A stretch of 64,000 nt of DNA, taken from the NCBI GenBank assembly GCA_016630905.1, contig WBMQ01000002.1:1674001-1738000 (forward strand), written 5' to 3'. This document shows, one piece after another, positions 60,670-64,000 of the stretch. Position 1 is the first letter of the stretch. The number at the start of each line of letters is the position of its first letter. The position numbers were made by a program, and so were the translations under genes. The notes beneath the pieces are model-generated. The model had not been told where the DNA came from and did no database searches. It worked only from the letters and a program-made list of their open reading frames with translations. This stretch comes from Capillidium heterosporum. Lineage: Eukaryota > Entomophthoromycota > Entomophthoromycetes > Entomophthorales > Capillidiaceae.

Positions 60670-62715
60670 ATGAACGATCCAACTTCCGATAACCTAAATC
60701 TAGGAGTATACCCCAGTGAGTACGAGTATCTAACTATATATAAAGCTTCTGATGCCACTTCCAAGAAGGAAGAGGAAGAGGTTGGCAAGATTTTATATTT
60801 TCGCAAGAATGAAAACTACCAGTTCAAAGATAGTTATTTCAACGCTGCAAGTAAAACTACCGATAACTCACCAAAAGTTGATGCTGAAAGTTTGGACTCG
60901 AATCAAGACAGTGATATAAGCAATGCTACTAAAGATTGGCAACTTCGACAAATTGGTTTGGCTCAAGCTATGATCAACTTGACCAAGTAATTGGAGTAAA
61001 TTTGTATTCCATATTTAATGAGTTTTTTAAAATAGGGGGTTTGATGAGAGAGGCGTTGTCCAAAATGTACATAGTAAGAAGAGAAGATTGACCTTTTTTC
61101 AACCGGAACCTAATGTGACTATCCTTTTGGTAAATAGCTTTATACTTTATCGTATTTATTTTGAATGTAGAGCTACTACCTAGGTATACGCGTGCGAAAA
61201 ACTATCAGTGAACATACCGTCATCGACTACTTGGATATGGAGTTGAACGACAAGAGCTGCTCCAATCTACTGCAAAAGATCTACTATCAGTTCAAGGTAC
61301 TTTACTTTATCTACCACCAAACAACTGACCTTTTTAAAATTTTTAAAGTTAGGGAATGGTACCATTCAATCCAACTTAAATACGCCAGCCATCATAACTG
61401 ACTACTTTGACAAGGTGGTATTACCAACCTTCAACTTGGATATTCACTTGAAGCTACCTACCCTCTTCAAAAGCTTACCCAAAGTTGTGCTACACAAGAC
61501 GACATATCTCAATTTGAACCAACAGCTGAACGACTTGATTTCGAACTTGAGCAAAAAGTTTGGTTTGGAACAATTGGTGCTGCTACTAGACGACAAGCTG
61601 GTGTGGTTCAATGGGAATTTACCTTACTACCTCGTAGATTACCTGTTCGAGTTCAGTGGCGATAAAAAGGGTGTCAAGGAGGACAGCAATTTGGGAAAGG
61701 TAACTTTAGCCTAGTGTTAATCTGTATTGATTTTTTGCTCTTTACAGCGGAACAGCTTTTTGGCGACACTTACCAACTTCAACTTTCTAAACATGAATCC
61801 GACAGCCACCTTCCCCAGGTCAAGTGCCACCTCCAACAAGGCCAACGACCTCAAGAAGCTGAAGTTCAACTTGAGTCGTCTACGTACCAACTTTGACTTG
61901 AAACTACCCCCAACTTATCATGCCAACAACTCCAATTTGGAGTCCGATACTTCCCAAATCCAGCCTAAATTGGCCGGACTCAAGCTGCAACCTTGTTACA
62001 TCGATGACCAGGTCTTCAACCTGGGCATCTACGACTGGACCGATCAACTTACCATATTATTGCTGTTTGACCCTGATTTCAAGACCCACTGGGAGGCCGA
62101 ACCAGACTCTACATCGCAGCGCAAGTTGGAGGAAAGGTTGGAATTCGAACTTATCACCTCGTTGAACGAGATACCGGTTGAATTGCTCAAGGACCACAAG
62201 TTGAATTTGCAATTGGATAGCTTAAACTTTAATCATAACTTCTACTTTCAGAATGGCGATACCTTGGCCACTAACTTCAACTTGAGCCAGCTGAATCCGG
62301 AGCTGCTGGTGACGTTACTGGATCTTAATGGATTTGTCGAAAGGATCGAAAAAGGTCCTACTACGAATAGTGGTAGTAGTAGGAGAAGTAGAATTTTTGC
62401 AGGTGATGATGTGGAGGGGGATGAAAGTGCTGATGAAGAAGAGGAGCTGGAAGATAGAGCTAACTTGAAAAACGTACCTTTTGATATTCTGGTACGCACC
62501 CAAGCTGAACCCAAACCAGTCTGGTTGGGCGTACGAAAATTTGATGCCAAGTACCTGTACTTTATGGTGCAGAATGATTTGAATTTGAACTCCATCGAAG
62601 GTATATTAGTTAAACTTTTGATTTTAGTACTAAATTTAAAAACTTTGATTTTCTTGTAGATAAAGTCAATACACTGACCAACTTGTACTTCAACCATATG
62701 TTCCTAAACATTTAA
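60670..62715 (+). CDS. CCZ1: Vacuolar fusion protein CCZ1
   Basis: Six exons fit in phase: 60670-60986, 61036-61129, 61171-61296, 61349-61699, 61748-62600 and 62660-62715, giving 598 residues. The first longin domain reads YEYLTIYKASD, then GKILYFRKNE, RQIGLAQAMINL and VTILLSYYLGIRVRKT, colinear with human CCZ1. Later segments LVLLLDDKLVWFNGNLPYYL, LGIYDWTDQLTILLLFDPDF and PVWLGVRKFDAKYLYFMVQN match the second and third longin units, and the end NLYFNHMFLNI matches the family C-terminus. CCZ1 pairs with MON1 as the exchange factor that activates the late-endosomal Rab7. An acidic/serine insert (62360-62465) makes it longer than the human protein. The MON1 gene is not in the window. Confidence 0.88.
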
Positions 62716-63372
62716 AGTTGAGGTGGAGTGGGAATTTGAAGCAAAATGCCTTGAAGATAAGATAAAATTGGTAATTTAAGAGTAGAATGAAGGTAAATGG
62801 AATTGGATGCAAGTATTTGGATATAGGTTTTGGAAACAAAGTTGCTGAGTGCTTTTAGAATAAAAGTGATGGATTGCTTGAATTGACTTGGTAGTTTTTT
62901 GATGATAAGTGTATTTTTTGAGCTATATGCACTATGGATAGATGTTGTAGAAAGCTGCTTTAAAAGGAAAAGGCATTTCTTTACATTTTAGAATGTATTT
63001 AAAGTTTCTAACTTGCAGTTTTATGTAAAATTATTTAAATTTACATCAGATTAGATTTTTAGGATTTAATATTAATGGTTTTTGTAGACAAGGGCTCAGT
63101 TTTAAATTTCAATTTTACAGGAGGGAAGGTAGGTTAAAAGTTGGATTTAGGTCTGGTAATAAAGATATTTGAACTTATAGTCAGAAAAGTTTAGGTATAG
63201 TTGACAAACCTAAGTTAAAAGAAGTCAAATGCTAAATCCACTGTAGAAAATGCTGTTGATGGAATGTAAACTGAATACTATCAAATAAAACTAAAGCTCC
63301 AAGCCAACAACTTAAGTTCAGCTATCAAACGCAAGCTCAATAATAATCTCAATAAAAAAGTAAATTCACATT
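62716..63372. other. Convergent AT-rich spacer
   Basis: 3' regions of CCZ1 and the lyase gene. No feature recognised apart from ATAAA-type sequences. Confidence 0.4.
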
Positions 63373-64000
63373 TTAATGCTTCAAAAGGCCTTTGAGATAA
63401 GCCTTGATCAACCTGTTCGACATATCAGTGCCTTCCAACTGTACCTTTGCCCCATACAACGGAGTAGTCCCCAATTCATACAACTTGGGATTTTCCAAAA
63501 CCTCCTGGACACTTTCTTTTAAATCTTTAACAAAAGTTTCGGCCATGCCAACTGTCAAAGCGGTACACCCTATATGGAAAGCTAAGGGATGCTGTAGCTT
63601 GTTCAAAGACCATCCTTTTTTGGACATAGCATCAGCAACGTTCAAAGGGTTAATTGGACTATCTTGCTTAGCTTTGAACGAAACTAGCGAGACTTTAGGA
63701 TCTCCAATAACTTCAAGGTGTTGGAGGTTGGAGCATAGTTTTTTGATTTGGGTAGCTGTGTTGACGATATCTTTGGCCTGCTTGCGGTAGTAGTCTTTAC
63801 CACGGTGAACTAAGGCAGCCCAGGTAGCAGCTACTAAGAGGCCAGGTCTAGAACCTTGAATGGAGTGGGTGGCATAGATACCACCTAACCATTCGGAGTA
63901 AATGGCGAATTGATTGGTAAAGAGGTCTGCAGAACGGTACAAGACTACCGAGGATCCTTTGATAGTACAGCCATATTTGTGAGTGTCGCAAGAAATGGAG
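63373..64000 (-). CDS. DPL1: Sphingosine-1-phosphate lyase, C-terminal part
   Basis: The frame enters from beyond the right edge (5' partial) and ends at TAA 63373. It contains the pyridoxal-phosphate lysine motif SISCDTHKYGC and KGSSVVLYRS, then WLGGIYATHSIQGSRPG, which is highly characteristic of the enzyme. The product is an ER membrane PLP enzyme that cleaves phosphorylated sphingoid bases to a fatty aldehyde and phosphoethanolamine. About 209 C-terminal residues are visible with no intron and no anomaly. The membrane anchor and N-terminal part are outside the window. Confidence 0.95.
   Translation of the reverse strand, partial: SISCDTHKYGCTIKGSSVVLYRSADLFTNQFAIYSEWLGGIYATHSIQGSRPGLLVAATWAALVHRGKDYYRKQAKDIVNTATQIKKLCSNLQHLEVIGDPKVSLVSFKAKQDSPINPLNVADAMSKKGWSLNKLQHPLAFHIGCTALTVGMAETFVKDLKESVQEVLENPKLYELGTTPLYGAKVQLEGTDMSNRLIKAYLKGLLKH

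Noticed and set aside
1-64000. CRISPR arrays, bacterial operons, insertion sequences or transposon ends
   Set aside because: Spliced genes, a eukaryotic tRNA and monocistronic layout show a fungal nuclear genome. No array of short spaced repeats, transposase frame or terminal inverted repeats was seen.

Overview
The window is nuclear DNA of a fungus. It carries a Zn2Cys6 regulator, a KEX2 proprotein convertase, VMA6, CCZ1, NSA1 and cytosolic ribosomal protein genes, all with short GT-AG introns (many 32-50 nt, often with a CTAAC-like branch site) and AT-rich spacers. BRD7/9-like, MFSD1-like, C19orf53-like and MINDY proteins and a frizzled-type cysteine-rich domain suggest a lineage outside the well-studied ascomycete yeasts. 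The species cannot be named from sequence alone.

Layout: 1-3.5 kb, 3' end of a gene for a long cysteine-module protein, convergent with a small Zn2Cys6 protein. 4.6-8.4 kb, RPS4, RPL9 (minus) and a C19orf53-like small basic protein. 8.7-9.9 kb, an acidic protein of unknown function (minus). 11.6-13.1 kb, a leucine-rich-repeat protein. 14.3-16.1 kb, NSA1/WDR74 with eleven exons (minus), followed by a tRNA-Gln(TTG). 17.5-19.8 kb, a BRD7/9-like bromodomain protein. 20.2-23.0 kb, KEX2 (minus). 23.4-35.4 kb, one giant minus-strand gene (about 3,800 residues) with a MINDY deubiquitinase domain at the C-terminus behind about 18 copies of a ~50-residue module and a threefold tandem duplication. 36.5-37.9 kb, a synergin/aftiphilin-like candidate. 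38.4-41.2 kb, a type I membrane protein with a frizzled-like domain (minus). 43.6-44.7 kb, a secreted short-repeat protein (minus). 45.9-47.2 kb, VMA6. 49.5-51.1 kb, a secreted S28 peptidase. 52.4-53.7 kb, alpha-tubulin (minus), divergent from TFIIA large subunit (54.6-55.9 kb). 56.8-58.6 kb, an MFSD1-like transporter (minus). 60.7-62.7 kb, CCZ1. 63.4 kb to the end, the 3' part of sphingosine-1-phosphate lyase (minus).

There is no operon-like organisation. Several products act in the secretory/endolysosomal system (KEX2, VMA6, CCZ1, MFSD1-like, the synergin-like candidate), but I read this as coincidence, not a cluster.

The most striking observation is a set of about eighteen places, in eight or nine genes, where a protein continues only if the reading frame moves by +1. 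None needs -1. Introns with GT-AG ends do not explain them. Two are shown directly against a near-identical tandem copy that lacks the extra base, and one lies inside a short-period protein repeat whose register continues across it. Seven or eight of the switch windows contain an in-frame CGA; the others run straight into a stop codon. Either the assembly carries insertion-only single-base errors or this organism uses +1 ribosomal frameshifting widely. Ten other genes (including NSA1, KEX2, VMA6, CCZ1, RPS4, RPL9 and the S28 peptidase) assemble perfectly in frame, so the effect is not uniform.
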